NCBI RefSeq assembly: GCF_003417535.1 | Contig: NZ_QVLS01000001.1 | Location: 124,001-188,000, forward strand | DNA: 64,000 nucleotides | Origin: Hydrogenophaga borbori | Lineage (GTDB): Bacteria; Pseudomonadota; Gammaproteobacteria; Burkholderiales; Burkholderiaceae_C | Reading direction: 5' to 3' | Part shown: positions 31,627-40,482 of the stretch, piece by piece | Layout of the letters: each line of letters opens with the position of its first letter | Position numbering within the stretch: the first letter of the stretch is position 1 | The notes under the pieces: model-generated | Told to the model about the DNA's origin: nothing | The model's input: only the letters and a program-made list of their open reading frames with translations | The model's database searches: none | Position numbers and translations under genes: made by a program

Positions 31627-34350
31627 ATGTCAGCGAACGACACGAACAGCGGCGCGGGCGCCGTGGACCACGACGTCCAGGAGACGCGGGAATGGATGGA
31701 GGCGCTGGCCGCCGTCATCGAGAAAGAAGGCCCCGAGCGCGCGCACTTCCTGTTGGAACAGCTCCTCGAAGAGGCCCGCCAGCACAGTGTGAACATGCCG
31801 TTCTCGGCCACCACGGGCTACGTCAACACCATCGAGCCCGGTGAAGAGGCCCGCAACCCGGGCAACCTGGAGCTTGAAGGCCGGCTGCGCGCCTACATGC
31901 GCTGGAACGCCATGGCCATGGTCGTGAAGGCCAACCGCCTGGACCCGGCCGACGGTGGCGACCTGGGTGGCCACATCAGCTCTTTCCAGTCGCTCGCGCA
32001 CATGTTCGCGGTCGGCTTCAACCACTTCTGGCACGCCGACGACACCGACAACGGCGGCAAGCACGGCGGCGATCTGCTCTACATCCAGGGCCACAGCGCG
32101 CCCGGCATCTACGCCCGCGCCTTCATGGAAGGCCGCCTGAGCGAGGAGCACCTGCTCAATTTCCGCCAGGAGGTGGACGGCAAGGGTCTGTCCAGCTACC
32201 CGCACCCCAAGCTCATGCCCGGGTTCTGGCAGTTCCCCACCGTGTCCATGGGACTGGGGCCGCTCATGGCGATCTACCAGGCGCGTTTCCTCAAGTACCT
32301 GCACGCGCGCGGCATCGCCGACACCTCCCAGCGCAAGGTCTGGGTGTTCTGTGGCGACGGCGAGATGGACGAGCCCGAGAGCCTGGGCGCCATCGGCCTG
32401 GCGGCGCGCGAAAAGCTCGACAACCTGGTCTTCGTCGTCAACTGCAACCTGCAGCGCCTGGACGGCCCGGTGCGCGGCAACGGCAAGATCATCCAGGAGC
32501 TGGAAGGCGAGTTCCGCGGCTCGGGCTGGAACGTCATCAAGCTGCTGTGGGGCAGCGAGTGGGACGCCCTGCTGGCGCGCGACAAGGACGGCGCGCTGCG
32601 CAAGGTCATGATGGACACGCTGGACGGCGACTACCAGGCCTTCAAGGCCAACGACGGCGCCTTCGTGCGCAAGAACTTCTTCGGCCGCGACCCGCGCACG
32701 CTGGAGCTGGTGTCCAAGATGAGCGACGACGACATCTGGGCGCTGCGCCGCGGCGGCCACGATGCCCAGAAGGTGTACGCCGCCTTCCACCGCGCCTTCC
32801 ACCACGAGGGCCAGCCCACGGTGCTGCTGGTCAAGACGGTCAAGGGCTATGGCATGGGCAAGGCCGGCGAGGGCAAGAACACCGCCCACCAGACCAAGAA
32901 GCTGTCGGACGATGACATCCGCTACATGCGCGACCGCTTCAACATCCCGATCCCGGACAGCGAGCTGCCCAAGATCCCGTTCTACAAGCCGGCCGATGAC
33001 ACGCCGGAGATGAAGTACCTGCACGACCGCCGCAAGGCCCTGGGCGGCTACCTGCCGCACCGCCGCGCCAAGAGCAGCGAGAGCTTCACCGTGCCGGCGC
33101 TGGAGACCTTCAAGGCGGTGCTGGAGCCCACGGCCGAAGGCCGCGAGATCAGCACCACCCAGGCCTATGTGCGTTTTCTGACGCAGCTGCTGCGCGACCA
33201 GGCCCTGGGCCCGCGCGTGGTGCCCATCCTCGTGGACGAGGCGCGCACCTTCGGCATGGAGGGCCTGTTCCGCCAGATCGGCATCTACAACCCCAAGGGC
33301 CAGCTGTACACCCCGGTCGACAAAGACCAGGTCATGTACTACAAGGAAGACAAGGCCGGCCAGATCCTGCAGGAAGGCATCAACGAAGCCGGCGGCATGG
33401 CCAGCTGGATCGCCGCGGCCACCTCGTACTCGACGAACAACCGCATCATGGTGCCGTTCTACGTGTACTACTCGATGTTCGGTTTCCAGCGCATCGGCGA
33501 CCTGGCCTGGGCGGCGGGCGACATGCAGGCGCGCGGCTTCCTGCTGGGTGGCACCTCGGGGCGCACCACGCTCAACGGCGAGGGCCTGCAGCACGAGGAT
33601 GGCCACAGCCACATCATGGCGGGCACCATTCCCAACTGCGTGAGCTACGACCCGACCTTCGCGCACGAGGTGGCGGTGATCATGCACCACGGTCTCAAGC
33701 GCATGGTGGAGCGCCAGGAAAACGTCTTCTATTACCTGACGCTGCTCAACGAGAACTACCCCATGCCCGGCCTGCAGCCTGGCACCGAGGAGCAGATCAT
33801 CAAGGGCATGTACCTGTGCAAGCAGGCGCCCGCGCTCAAGAAGGACGCGCCCACGGTGCAGTTGCTGGGCAGCGGCACCATCCTGCGCGAGGCGTTCGCC
33901 GCGCAGGAGCTGCTGGAGAAGGACTGGGGCGTGGCCGCCGGCATCTGGAGCTGCCCGAGCTTCAACGAGCTGACGCGCGACGGCCAGGACGTGGAGCGCT
34001 GGAACCTGCTGCACCCCACCGAGAAGCCGCGCACGGCCTTCGTGACCGAGCAGCTCGCCAAGACCACGGGCCCGGTGATTGCCTCCACCGACTACATGAA
34101 GAACTACGCGGAGCAGATCCGTCCCTTCGTGCCCAAGGACCGCACCTACAAGGTGCTGGGCACCGACGGCTTCGGCCGCAGCGACTTCCGCAGCAAGCTG
34201 CGCGAGCACTTCGAGGTCAACCGCCACTACATCGTGCTGGCCGCGCTGAAGGCGCTGGCCGACGAGGGCAAGCTGCCGGCGGCCAAGGTGGCCGAGGCGA
34301 TCAAGAAGTACGGCATCAAGGCCGACAAGATCAACCCGCTCCACGCCTGA
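31627..34350 (+). CDS. aceE: Pyruvate dehydrogenase E1 component, homodimeric type
   Basis: ThDP-dependent decarboxylation of pyruvate and transfer of the acetyl group to E2. The 907-residue protein has the ThDP/Mg motif VFCGDGEMDEPESLGAIGLA (about residues 239-258) followed by NCNLQRLDGPVRGNGKIIQE, and the active-site His regions HLGGHISSFQSLAHM-like (GDLGGHISSFQS near 112). This is the proteobacterial single-chain E1, not the alpha/beta form. ATG at 31627 has AGGAGACA upstream; the frame is open 22 codons further upstream, but that part has no ribosome site. First gene of the aceE-aceF-lpd operon; aceF follows after 15 bp. Confidence 0.98.
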   Translation: MSANDTNSGAGAVDHDVQETREWMEALAAVIEKEGPERAHFLLEQLLEEARQHSVNMPFSATTGYVNTIEPGEEARNPGNLELEGRLRAYMRWNAMAMVVKANRLDPADGGDLGGHISSFQSLAHMFAVGFNHFWHADDTDNGGKHGGDLLYIQGHSAPGIYARAFMEGRLSEEHLLNFRQEVDGKGLSSYPHPKLMPGFWQFPTVSMGLGPLMAIYQARFLKYLHARGIADTSQRKVWVFCGDGEMDEPESLGAIGLAAREKLDNLVFVVNCNLQRLDGPVRGNGKIIQELEGEFRGSGWNVIKLLWGSEWDALLARDKDGALRKVMMDTLDGDYQAFKANDGAFVRKNFFGRDPRTLELVSKMSDDDIWALRRGGHDAQKVYAAFHRAFHHEGQPTVLLVKTVKGYGMGKAGEGKNTAHQTKKLSDDDIRYMRDRFNIPIPDSELPKIPFYKPADDTPEMKYLHDRRKALGGYLPHRRAKSSESFTVPALETFKAVLEPTAEGREISTTQAYVRFLTQLLRDQALGPRVVPILVDEARTFGMEGLFRQIGIYNPKGQLYTPVDKDQVMYYKEDKAGQILQEGINEAGGMASWIAAATSYSTNNRIMVPFYVYYSMFGFQRIGDLAWAAGDMQARGFLLGGTSGRTTLNGEGLQHEDGHSHIMAGTIPNCVSYDPTFAHEVAVIMHHGLKRMVERQENVFYYLTLLNENYPMPGLQPGTEEQIIKGMYLCKQAPALKKDAPTVQLLGSGTILREAFAAQELLEKDWGVAAGIWSCPSFNELTRDGQDVERWNLLHPTEKPRTAFVTEQLAKTTGPVIASTDYMKNYAEQIRPFVPKDRTYKVLGTDGFGRSDFRSKLREHFEVNRHYIVLAALKALADEGKLPAAKVAEAIKKYGIKADKINPLHA

Positions 34351-34365
34351 GCACCGGAGACCGAC

Positions 34366-36048
34366 ATGGCAAGTATTGAAGTGAAGGTCCCGGACATCGG
34401 GGATTTCGACGAAGTGGCGGTGATCGAGCTGCTGGTCAAGCCCGGCGACGCCGTGAAGGCCGAGCAGTCGCTCATCACGGTGGAAAGCGACAAGGCCTCG
34501 ATGGAGATTCCGTCCTCGCACGCGGGGGTGGTGAAGGAGCTGAAGGTCCAGCTCGGCGACAAGGTGAAGCAGGGCTCGGTGGTGGTGCTGCTGGAGGCCG
34601 ATGCCGCCGCCGCGCCGGCGCCCGCCGCGGCCGCACCGGCGCCGGTCGCAGCCGCACCGGCGCCCGCTGCCTCGCCCGCGCAGCCGCCGGCCGCCGCGCC
34701 CGCCGCAGCGGCGCCTGCCGGCCCGGTCGAGGTGCGCGTGCCCGACATCGGCGACTTCAAGGACGTCGCGGTGATCGAGGTGCTGGTCAAACCCGGCGAC
34801 GCGGTCAAGGTCGAGCAGTCGCTCATCACCGTGGAGAGCGACAAGGCCTCGATGGAGATTCCATCGTCATCGGCCGGCGTGCTCAAGGAGCTCAAGGTCA
34901 AGGTGGGCGACAAGCTCAACATCGGCGATCTGATCGCGGTGCTGGAAGGTTCGGCCGCCACGGGCGCGCCCGCGCAGGCGCCGGCCCCCGCGCCGGCCGC
35001 CGCCGCTCCCGCCCCGACCCAGGCGCCCAGCCCGGCGCCCGCCGCGGCGGCGCCCTCGGCCGCGCCCTCGGCCGCGCCGGCCCAGGCGCCCGCGCACAAC
35101 CCCACCGTGCCGCCTGTGGGCCTGCCACACGCCTCGCCCTCGGTGCGCAAGTTCGCGCGTGAGCTGGGCGTGCCGCTGGCCGAGGTCAAGGGCAACGGCC
35201 CCAAAGGCCGCATCACGCTCGAGGACGTGCAGAACTTCACCAAGGCCGTGATGGCCGGCAGCGCGCAGACGCAGGCCCAGGCCGCCAAGGCCCCGGCCGG
35301 TGGCGGCGGCGTGGGCATGGACCTGCTGCCCTGGCCCAAGGTCGACTTCACGAAGTTCGGCCCGGTCGAGCGCAAGGACCTCTCGCGCATCAAGAAGATC
35401 AGCGGCGCCAACCTGCACCGCAACTGGGTGATGATCCCGCACGTCACCAACAACGACGAGGCGGACATCACCGAGCTGGAGGCCTTCCGCGTGGCCACCA
35501 ACAAGGAGAACGAGAAGTCCGGCGTGAAGGTCACCATGCTGGCCTTCGTGATCAAGGCGGTGGTCTCGGCACTGAAGAAATTCCCCGAGTTCAACGCCAG
35601 CCTCGACGGCGACACCCTGGTCTACAAGCAGTACTTCCACATCGGCTTCGCGGCCGACACGCCCAATGGCCTGGTGGTGCCCGTGCTGAGGGACGCCGAC
35701 AAGAAGGGCATCCTGCAGATCAGCCAGGAAATGGGCGATCTGGCCAAGAAGGCGCGCGACGGCAAGATGGGCCCGGCCGACATGACCGGGGGCTGTTTCT
35801 CCATCAGCTCGCTCGGCGGCATTGGCGGCACGCACTTCACGCCCATCATCAACGCGCCCGAGGTGGCCATCCTCGGCCTGTCCAAGAGCCAGATGAAGCC
35901 GGTGTGGGACGGCCAGCAGTTCGTGCCGCGCCTGACGCTGCCGCTGTCGCTGTCGTACGACCACCGCGTCATCGACGGCGCGGCCGCCGCGCGTTTCAAC
36001 GCGTACCTGGGCCAGGTGCTGGCGGACTTCCGCCGCGTGCTGCTGTAA
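34366..36048 (+). CDS. aceF: Pyruvate dehydrogenase E2, dihydrolipoyl acetyltransferase with two lipoyl domains
   Basis: Core of the PDH complex; moves the acetyl group from lipoamide to CoA. Domain order: lipoyl 1 (residues 1-78, [11 protein letters not shown] with the lipoylated Lys near 43), Ala/Pro linker, lipoyl 2 (about 120-196), a second Ala/Pro linker, peripheral subunit-binding domain ([21 protein letters not shown], about 252-272), and the catalytic domain (about 320-560) ending SYDHRVIDG with catalytic His533 and Asp537. At 560 residues it is a two-lipoyl form; E. coli has three. Lipoyl 2 is nearly identical to the lipoyl domain at the start of the next gene. Confidence 0.97.
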   Translation: MASIEVKVPDIGDFDEVAVIELLVKPGDAVKAEQSLITVESDKASMEIPSSHAGVVKELKVQLGDKVKQGSVVVLLEADAAAAPAPAAAAPAPVAAAPAPAASPAQPPAAAPAAAAPAGPVEVRVPDIGDFKDVAVIEVLVKPGDAVKVEQSLITVESDKASMEIPSSSAGVLKELKVKVGDKLNIGDLIAVLEGSAATGAPAQAPAPAPAAAAPAPTQAPSPAPAAAAPSAAPSAAPAQAPAHNPTVPPVGLPHASPSVRKFARELGVPLAEVKGNGPKGRITLEDVQNFTKAVMAGSAQTQAQAAKAPAGGGGVGMDLLPWPKVDFTKFGPVERKDLSRIKKISGANLHRNWVMIPHVTNNDEADITELEAFRVATNKENEKSGVKVTMLAFVIKAVVSALKKFPEFNASLDGDTLVYKQYFHIGFAADTPNGLVVPVLRDADKKGILQISQEMGDLAKKARDGKMGPADMTGGCFSISSLGGIGGTHFTPIINAPEVAILGLSKSQMKPVWDGQQFVPRLTLPLSLSYDHRVIDGAAAARFNAYLGQVLADFRRVLL

Positions 36049-36058
36049 GGAGACCGAC

Positions 36059-37924
36059 ATGCCTCTCATGGACATCAAGGTCCCGGACATCGGCGACTTC
36101 AAGGACGTCGCGGTCATCGAGGTGCTGGTGAAACCCGGCGACACCATCAAGCTCGAGCAATCGCTCATCACCGTGGAGAGCGACAAGGCCTCGATGGAGA
36201 TCCCGTCCTCGGCGGCCGGCGTGCTCAAGGAGCTCAAGGTCAAGATCGGCGACAAGCTCAACGTCGGCGACCTGCTCGCGGTGATCGATGGCGAGGGCGC
36301 GGCCAGCGCGCCGGCGCCCTCGGTGTCGCCGGCACCCGCGCCCGCGGCGCCCGCCGCGCCCGCCGCGCCCGCCGCGCCCGCCGCGCCCGCCGCGGCCGGC
36401 CCCGCGCCGGCCCCGCGCGCGGCCACGCCCGCCGCCCCGGCCTACGCCGGTGCCGCCGACCTGGAGTGCGACGTCGTCGTGCTGGGCGGCGGCCCCGGTG
36501 GCTACTCGGCCGCCTTCCGCGCGGCCGACCTCGGCCTGAAGGTGGTGCTGGTGGAGCGCTACGCCACGCTGGGCGGTGTCTGCCTGAACGTGGGTTGCAT
36601 CCCGTCCAAGGCGCTGCTGCACGTGGCTGCGGTCATGGACGAGGTGAACCACCTGGCCGGCTATGGCATCGAGTACGGCCGCCCCGTGGTCAACATCGAG
36701 AAGCTGCGCGGCCACAAAGACAAGGTGATCGGCAAGCTCACCGGTGGTCTGTCGTCCATGGCCAAGATGCGCAAGGTCACCGTGCTGCGCGGTTATGGCA
36801 GCTTCGTCGGCCCCCATCACCTGGGCGTGGAACTCACCGAGGGCGCGGGCCAGGACAAGACCGGCAAGAAGCAGGTGGTGGCCTTCCAGAAAGCCATCAT
36901 CGCGGCCGGCTCCCAGGCCGTGCGCCTGCCCTTCATGCCCGAGGACCCGCGCGTGGTCGACAGCACCGGCGCGCTGGCCCTGGCCGGCGTGCCCAAGCGC
37001 ATGCTGATCCTGGGCGGCGGCATCATCGGCCTGGAGATGGGCACGGTCTACAGCACCCTGGGTGCGCGCCTGGACGTGGTGGAGATGCTCGACGGCCTGA
37101 TGCAGGGCGCCGACCGCGACCTGGTGAAGGTCTGGCAGAAGATGAACGCGCCGCGCTTCGACAACATCATGTTGAAGACCAAGACGGTGGCGGCCAAGGC
37201 CACGCCGGCGGGCATCGAGGTGAGCTTCGAGGGCGAGAACGCGCCCGCGCCGCAGACCTACGACCTGGTGCTGCAGGCCGTGGGCCGCAGCCCCAATGGC
37301 AAGAAGATCGGCGCCGACGCGGCGGGCGTGGCCGTCACCGAGCGCGGCTTCATCGACGTCGACATCCAGATGCGCACCAACGTGCCGCACATCTTCGCCA
37401 TCGGCGACATCGTGGGCCAGCCCATGCTGGCGCACAAGGCGGTGCACGAGGGCCATGTGGCGGCCGAGGTGATCGCGGGCGAGCTGCAGGGCAAGGCCGA
37501 CCTGGCCGCTGCCGCCTTCAATGCGCGCGTCATCCCCAGCGTGGCCTACACCGACCCCGAGGTGGCCTGGGTGGGTCTCACCGAGGACCAGGCCAAGGCG
37601 CAGGGCATCAAGGTGAAGAAGGGCCTGTTCCCCTGGACCGCCTCGGGCCGCGCCATCGCCAACGGCCGCGACGAAGGTTTCACCAAGCTGCTGTTCGACG
37701 ATTCGCCCGAGGCGCACGGCCACGGACGCATCCTGGGCGGTGGCATCGTGGGCACGCACGCGGGCGACATGATCGGCGAGATCGCACTGGCCATCGAGAT
37801 GGGCGCGGACGCGGTGGACATCGGCAAGACCATCCATCCACACCCCACGCTGGGCGAGAGCATCGGCCTGGCGGCCGAGGTGGCGCACGGCAGCTGCACG
37901 GACGTGCCCCCGCCGCGGCGCTGA
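36059..37924 (+). CDS. lpdA: Dihydrolipoyl dehydrogenase with N-terminal lipoyl domain (PDH E3)
   Basis: Reoxidises dihydrolipoamide with NAD+. A lipoyl domain (residues 1-80, [11 protein letters not shown]) and an Ala/Pro linker (about 81-135) precede a complete flavoprotein disulfide reductase: FAD motif VVLGGGPGGYSAAFRAADLG (about 141-160), redox cysteines Cys175 and Cys180 ([15 protein letters not shown]), NAD motif ILGGGIIGLEMGTVY, FAD contact HIFAIGDIVGQP, and the C-terminal active-site HPHPTLGES. The lipoyl-E3 fusion (621 residues) is known in beta-proteobacteria and Neisseria. The linker holds a tandem DNA repeat. The odh operon at the window end has a separate E3 without a lipoyl domain, so each complex has its own. 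Confidence 0.97.
   Translation: MPLMDIKVPDIGDFKDVAVIEVLVKPGDTIKLEQSLITVESDKASMEIPSSAAGVLKELKVKIGDKLNVGDLLAVIDGEGAASAPAPSVSPAPAPAAPAAPAAPAAPAAPAAAGPAPAPRAATPAAPAYAGAADLECDVVVLGGGPGGYSAAFRAADLGLKVVLVERYATLGGVCLNVGCIPSKALLHVAAVMDEVNHLAGYGIEYGRPVVNIEKLRGHKDKVIGKLTGGLSSMAKMRKVTVLRGYGSFVGPHHLGVELTEGAGQDKTGKKQVVAFQKAIIAAGSQAVRLPFMPEDPRVVDSTGALALAGVPKRMLILGGGIIGLEMGTVYSTLGARLDVVEMLDGLMQGADRDLVKVWQKMNAPRFDNIMLKTKTVAAKATPAGIEVSFEGENAPAPQTYDLVLQAVGRSPNGKKIGADAAGVAVTERGFIDVDIQMRTNVPHIFAIGDIVGQPMLAHKAVHEGHVAAEVIAGELQGKADLAAAAFNARVIPSVAYTDPEVAWVGLTEDQAKAQGIKVKKGLFPWTASGRAIANGRDEGFTKLLFDDSPEAHGHGRILGGGIVGTHAGDMIGEIALAIEMGADAVDIGKTIHPHPTLGESIGLAAEVAHGSCTDVPPPRR
36347..36391 (+). repeat. Tandem repeat, five copies of GCGCCCGCC
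   Basis: Five perfect 9-bp units encode Pro-Ala-Ala repeats in the linker between the lipoyl and flavoprotein parts of E3. Such a repeat can change copy number by slippage without shifting the frame, altering linker length between strains. Confidence 0.9.
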
Positions 37925-37941
37925 GCCGGCCCGCTGCGAAC

Positions 37942-37981
37942 AAAAAGCCCCCGGCCGCTGAACCGCCGGGGGCTTTTTTTT
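37942..37981 (+). terminator. Strong intrinsic terminator after the aceE-aceF-lpd operon
   Basis: Stem GCCCCCGGC (37947-37955) with GCCGGGGGC (37965-37973), loop of 9 nt, flanked by AAAAA before and TTTTTTTT (37974-37981) after. The A and T runs lengthen the stem and make it work on both strands. It separates the PDH operon from the ada operon, whose Ada box begins 12 bp further on. Confidence 0.92.
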
Positions 37982-37992
37982 GGGGCGGAGGC

Positions 37993-38042
37993 AATTCAAG
38001 CGCAAGGAGCGGAGTGTCCTGGCCGGCGGGGCTTCCTACACT
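37993..38042 (+). promoter_or_regulatory. Ada box and promoter of the alkylation-response operon
   Basis: AATTCAAGCGCAA (37993-38005) differs by one base from the E. coli ada operator AATTAAAGCGCAA as I remember it. A -10 like TACACT lies at 38037-38042, so the box is centred about 50 bp before the expected start point, the position used by E. coli Ada. The start point would fall at the ATG (38049), making the transcript leaderless. No good -35 is present, as expected for an activator-dependent promoter. Confidence 0.7.
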
Positions 38043-38048
38043 GGACCC

Positions 38049-38762
38049 ATGCCAAGCGCCGCCCTTCAGGACCCCGCCGCGCCCCACGACTGGGTGGGCA
38101 TCGAAGCGTCGCTCGACGCCCATGGCCACGCCGTGCTGCCCGGCCTGCTGACGGCGGCGCAGTGCGAGGCCCTCGCGGCGCTTTACCCGCACCAGGAGGG
38201 CTTCCGCTCGCGGGTGGTCATGGCGCGGCACGGCTTCGGGCGCGGCGAGTACAAGTACTTCGCCTACCCGCTGCCGCCCCTGTTGCAGGAGCTGCGCCAC
38301 GCCCTGTATCCCCGGCTGGCGCCCATCGCCAACCGCTGGAGCCACCAACTGAGCCTGGCCACGCGCTACCCGGACAGGCTGGACAGCTTTCTGCGGCGCT
38401 GCCACGCGGCCGGCCAGACGCGGCCGACGCCGCTGATCCTGCGGTACGGCGAGGGCGACCACAACTGCCTGCACCAGGACCTGTATGGCGAGCTGGTCTT
38501 CCCGCTGCAGGTGGCCATCCTGCTGTCGCGGCCCGGTCGGGACTTCGAGGGCGGCGAATTCGTCATGACCGAGCGATCGGGCGAGGGCCAGCGCGCGGAG
38601 GTTGTCCCGCTGGACCAGGGCGACGCGGTGGTGTTCACCGTCCATCAGCGGCCGGCCTCGGGCCGGCGCGGCGTGCGCCGGCTGGCCATGCGGCACGGCG
38701 TCGGCCGCGTCCACGCGGGCCTGCGGCACACGGTGGGCCTCATCTTCCACGACGCGGGCTGA
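38049..38762 (+). CDS. 2-oxoglutarate/Fe(II) oxygenase of the Oxygenase-NA type (alkylated nucleic-acid repair)
   Basis: A 237-residue double-stranded beta-helix oxygenase. The iron ligands His142 and Asp144 are visible in NCLHQDLYGELVFP, the distal His in AMRHGVGRV (His216) and the likely 2-oxoglutarate Arg at 226; DFEGGEFVMTE is the conserved strand between them. The family (Oxygenase-NA, also annotated as 2OG-Fe(II) oxygenase) is commonly found with ada and alkB and is proposed to act on damaged nucleic acid; its exact substrate is not known to me. First gene of the operon; its stop is followed by alkB after 2 bp. The ATG follows the -10 directly. Confidence 0.85.
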   Translation: MPSAALQDPAAPHDWVGIEASLDAHGHAVLPGLLTAAQCEALAALYPHQEGFRSRVVMARHGFGRGEYKYFAYPLPPLLQELRHALYPRLAPIANRWSHQLSLATRYPDRLDSFLRRCHAAGQTRPTPLILRYGEGDHNCLHQDLYGELVFPLQVAILLSRPGRDFEGGEFVMTERSGEGQRAEVVPLDQGDAVVFTVHQRPASGRRGVRRLAMRHGVGRVHAGLRHTVGLIFHDAG

Positions 38763-38764
38763 GC

Positions 38765-39409
38765 ATGGAAACGATGGATCTGTTCGAGCCGGGCGAGCGC
38801 CAGCAGCGCCTGGGGCCCGGCGCCTGGCTGCTGCACGGCTTCGCGCTGCCGTGCGTGCCGCAGCTGCTGGCCGCCATCGCGGCCATCGAGGCGGTGTCGC
38901 CGTTCCGTCACCTGGTGACGCCAGGCGGTTTCACCATGTCGGTGGCGATGACGAATGCCGGCGAGCTGGGCTGGACCAGCGACCGCCGGGGTTACCGGTA
39001 CAGCGCCATCGATCCCGAGCGCGGCACGCCCTGGCCGGCCATGCCGCCGGCCTTCGCCGGCCTGGCGAACGAAGCGGCGGCCGCGGTGGGCTTCGAGGGC
39101 TTCGCGCCCGACGCCTGCCTGGTCAACCGCTACGCGCCCGGCGCGCGGCTGTCGCTGCACCAGGACCGCGATGAGCGCGACCATTCGGCGCCCATCGTGT
39201 CGGTCTCGCTGGGCCTGCCGGCCACGTTTCTGTGGGGCGGCCAGGCGCGCACCGACCCGACGCTCAAGCTGCCGCTGCGCCACGGGGACGTGGTGGTGTG
39301 GGGCGGCCCCGATCGGCTGCGCTTCCACGGCGTGTCACCGCTCAAGGATGGGGCCCACGCCGTGCTGGGCCCGCAGCGCATCAACCTCACTTTCCGCCGG
39401 GCAGGATGA
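38765..39409 (+). CDS. alkB: DNA oxidative demethylase AlkB
   Basis: Removes 1-methyladenine and 3-methylcytosine by oxidation with Fe(II), O2 and 2-oxoglutarate. The 214-residue protein has NRYAPGARLSLHQDRDE (about residues 120-136; HxD iron ligands), the distal His in RLRFHGVSPL (near 185), and the 2OG-binding arginines in RINLTFR at the C-terminus. Length matches E. coli AlkB (216). Its stop overlaps the ada ATG (ATGA). Confidence 0.96.
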   Translation: METMDLFEPGERQQRLGPGAWLLHGFALPCVPQLLAAIAAIEAVSPFRHLVTPGGFTMSVAMTNAGELGWTSDRRGYRYSAIDPERGTPWPAMPPAFAGLANEAAAAVGFEGFAPDACLVNRYAPGARLSLHQDRDERDHSAPIVSVSLGLPATFLWGGQARTDPTLKLPLRHGDVVVWGGPDRLRFHGVSPLKDGAHAVLGPQRINLTFRRAG

Positions 39410-40482
39410 ACATGAACGCCAGCATCACCGTCGCCTACCGCACCGAGGACGAGCGCTGGGCCGCGGTGCAGGCCCGCGAGGCCGCCGCCGATGGGCACTT
39501 CGTCTATGCCGTGCGCACCACCGGCGTGTACGGCCCGCCCAGCTCGGCGGCGCGGCGGCCCCGGCGCGAGAACGTGGCCTTCTTCGATTCGGCCGACGCC
39601 GCCGAGGCGGCGGGCTACCGACCCAGCCGCCGCGCCCAGGGCGACCAGACCCGCGCGGCGGCCGCGCGGGCCGAGCGGGTGGCGCGCGCCTGCCGGCTCA
39701 TCGAGGCCGCGCAGACGCCGCCCTCGCTGGACGGCCTGGCGGCCGAGCTCGGCATGAGCCCCTTTCACTTCCACCGCCTGTTCAAGGCGGAGACGGGCTT
39801 GACGCCCAAGGCCTATGGCTCGGCCTACCGCGCCCGCCGGCTGCGCGAGGAACTGGCCGCGCCCCAGGCGTCCATCACCGACGCCATCTACGGCGCGGGC
39901 TTCAACTCCAACAGCCGCTTCTACGAGGCCGCCGACCAGTTGCTGGGCATGCGGGCGCGCGACTACCGGGCCGGCGGCGCCGGGGCGCAGATCCGTTTCG
40001 CGGTGGGGCAGTGCTCGCTGGGCGCCATCCTGGTGGCCCAGAGCCAGCGCGGCGTCTGCGCCATCCTGCTGGGTGACGACCCGGAGGCACTGGTGCGCGA
40101 GCTGCAGGACCAGTTCCCCCGGGCCCGGCTCATCGGCGGCGACGCCGCGTTCGAGCGCTGGATCGCCGAGGTCGTGGGCTTCATCGAAGCGCCCGCGATC
40201 GGTCTGCGGCTGCCGCTGGACGTGCGGGGCACGGCCTTTCAGGAGCGCGTCTGGCGCGCCCTGCGCGAGATCCCGCCGGGCACGACCGCGAGCTACACCG
40301 AGATCGCCGAGCGCATCGGCTCGCCCCGGGCGGTGCGCGCCGTGGCGCAGGCCTGCGGCGCGAACCGCCTGGCCGTGGCCATTCCCTGCCACCGCGTGGT
40401 GCGGCGCGATGGCGACCTGGCCGGCTACCGCTGGGGCGTGGACCGCAAACGCGAGCTGCTGCGCCGCGAGGCCCAGGCGTGA
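39406..40482 (+). CDS. ada: Ada-type protein: AraC regulator plus O6-methylguanine-DNA methyltransferase, N-terminal zinc cysteines lost
   Basis: A 358-residue homologue of E. coli Ada over its full length. Residues 10-85 align with the methylphosphotriester sensor domain (DGHFVYAVRTTGVY), but all four zinc cysteines are replaced: the positions of E. coli Cys38, Cys42, Cys69 and Cys72 are Gly43, Ser47, Ser74 and Ala77. Residues 86-190 hold an intact AraC helix-turn-helix (LAAELGMSPFHFHRLFKAET). Residues 195-358 are an intact O6-methylguanine methyltransferase with acceptor Cys328 in AIPCHRVV. So direct base repair should work, while the phosphotriester switch that activates E. coli Ada cannot. 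Start at the ATG overlapping the alkB stop; a second ATG two codons on is possible. Confidence 0.95.
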   Translation: MNMNASITVAYRTEDERWAAVQAREAAADGHFVYAVRTTGVYGPPSSAARRPRRENVAFFDSADAAEAAGYRPSRRAQGDQTRAAAARAERVARACRLIEAAQTPPSLDGLAAELGMSPFHFHRLFKAETGLTPKAYGSAYRARRLREELAAPQASITDAIYGAGFNSNSRFYEAADQLLGMRARDYRAGGAGAQIRFAVGQCSLGAILVAQSQRGVCAILLGDDPEALVRELQDQFPRARLIGGDAAFERWIAEVVGFIEAPAIGLRLPLDVRGTAFQERVWRALREIPPGTTASYTEIAERIGSPRAVRAVAQACGANRLAVAIPCHRVVRRDGDLAGYRWGVDRKRELLRREAQA

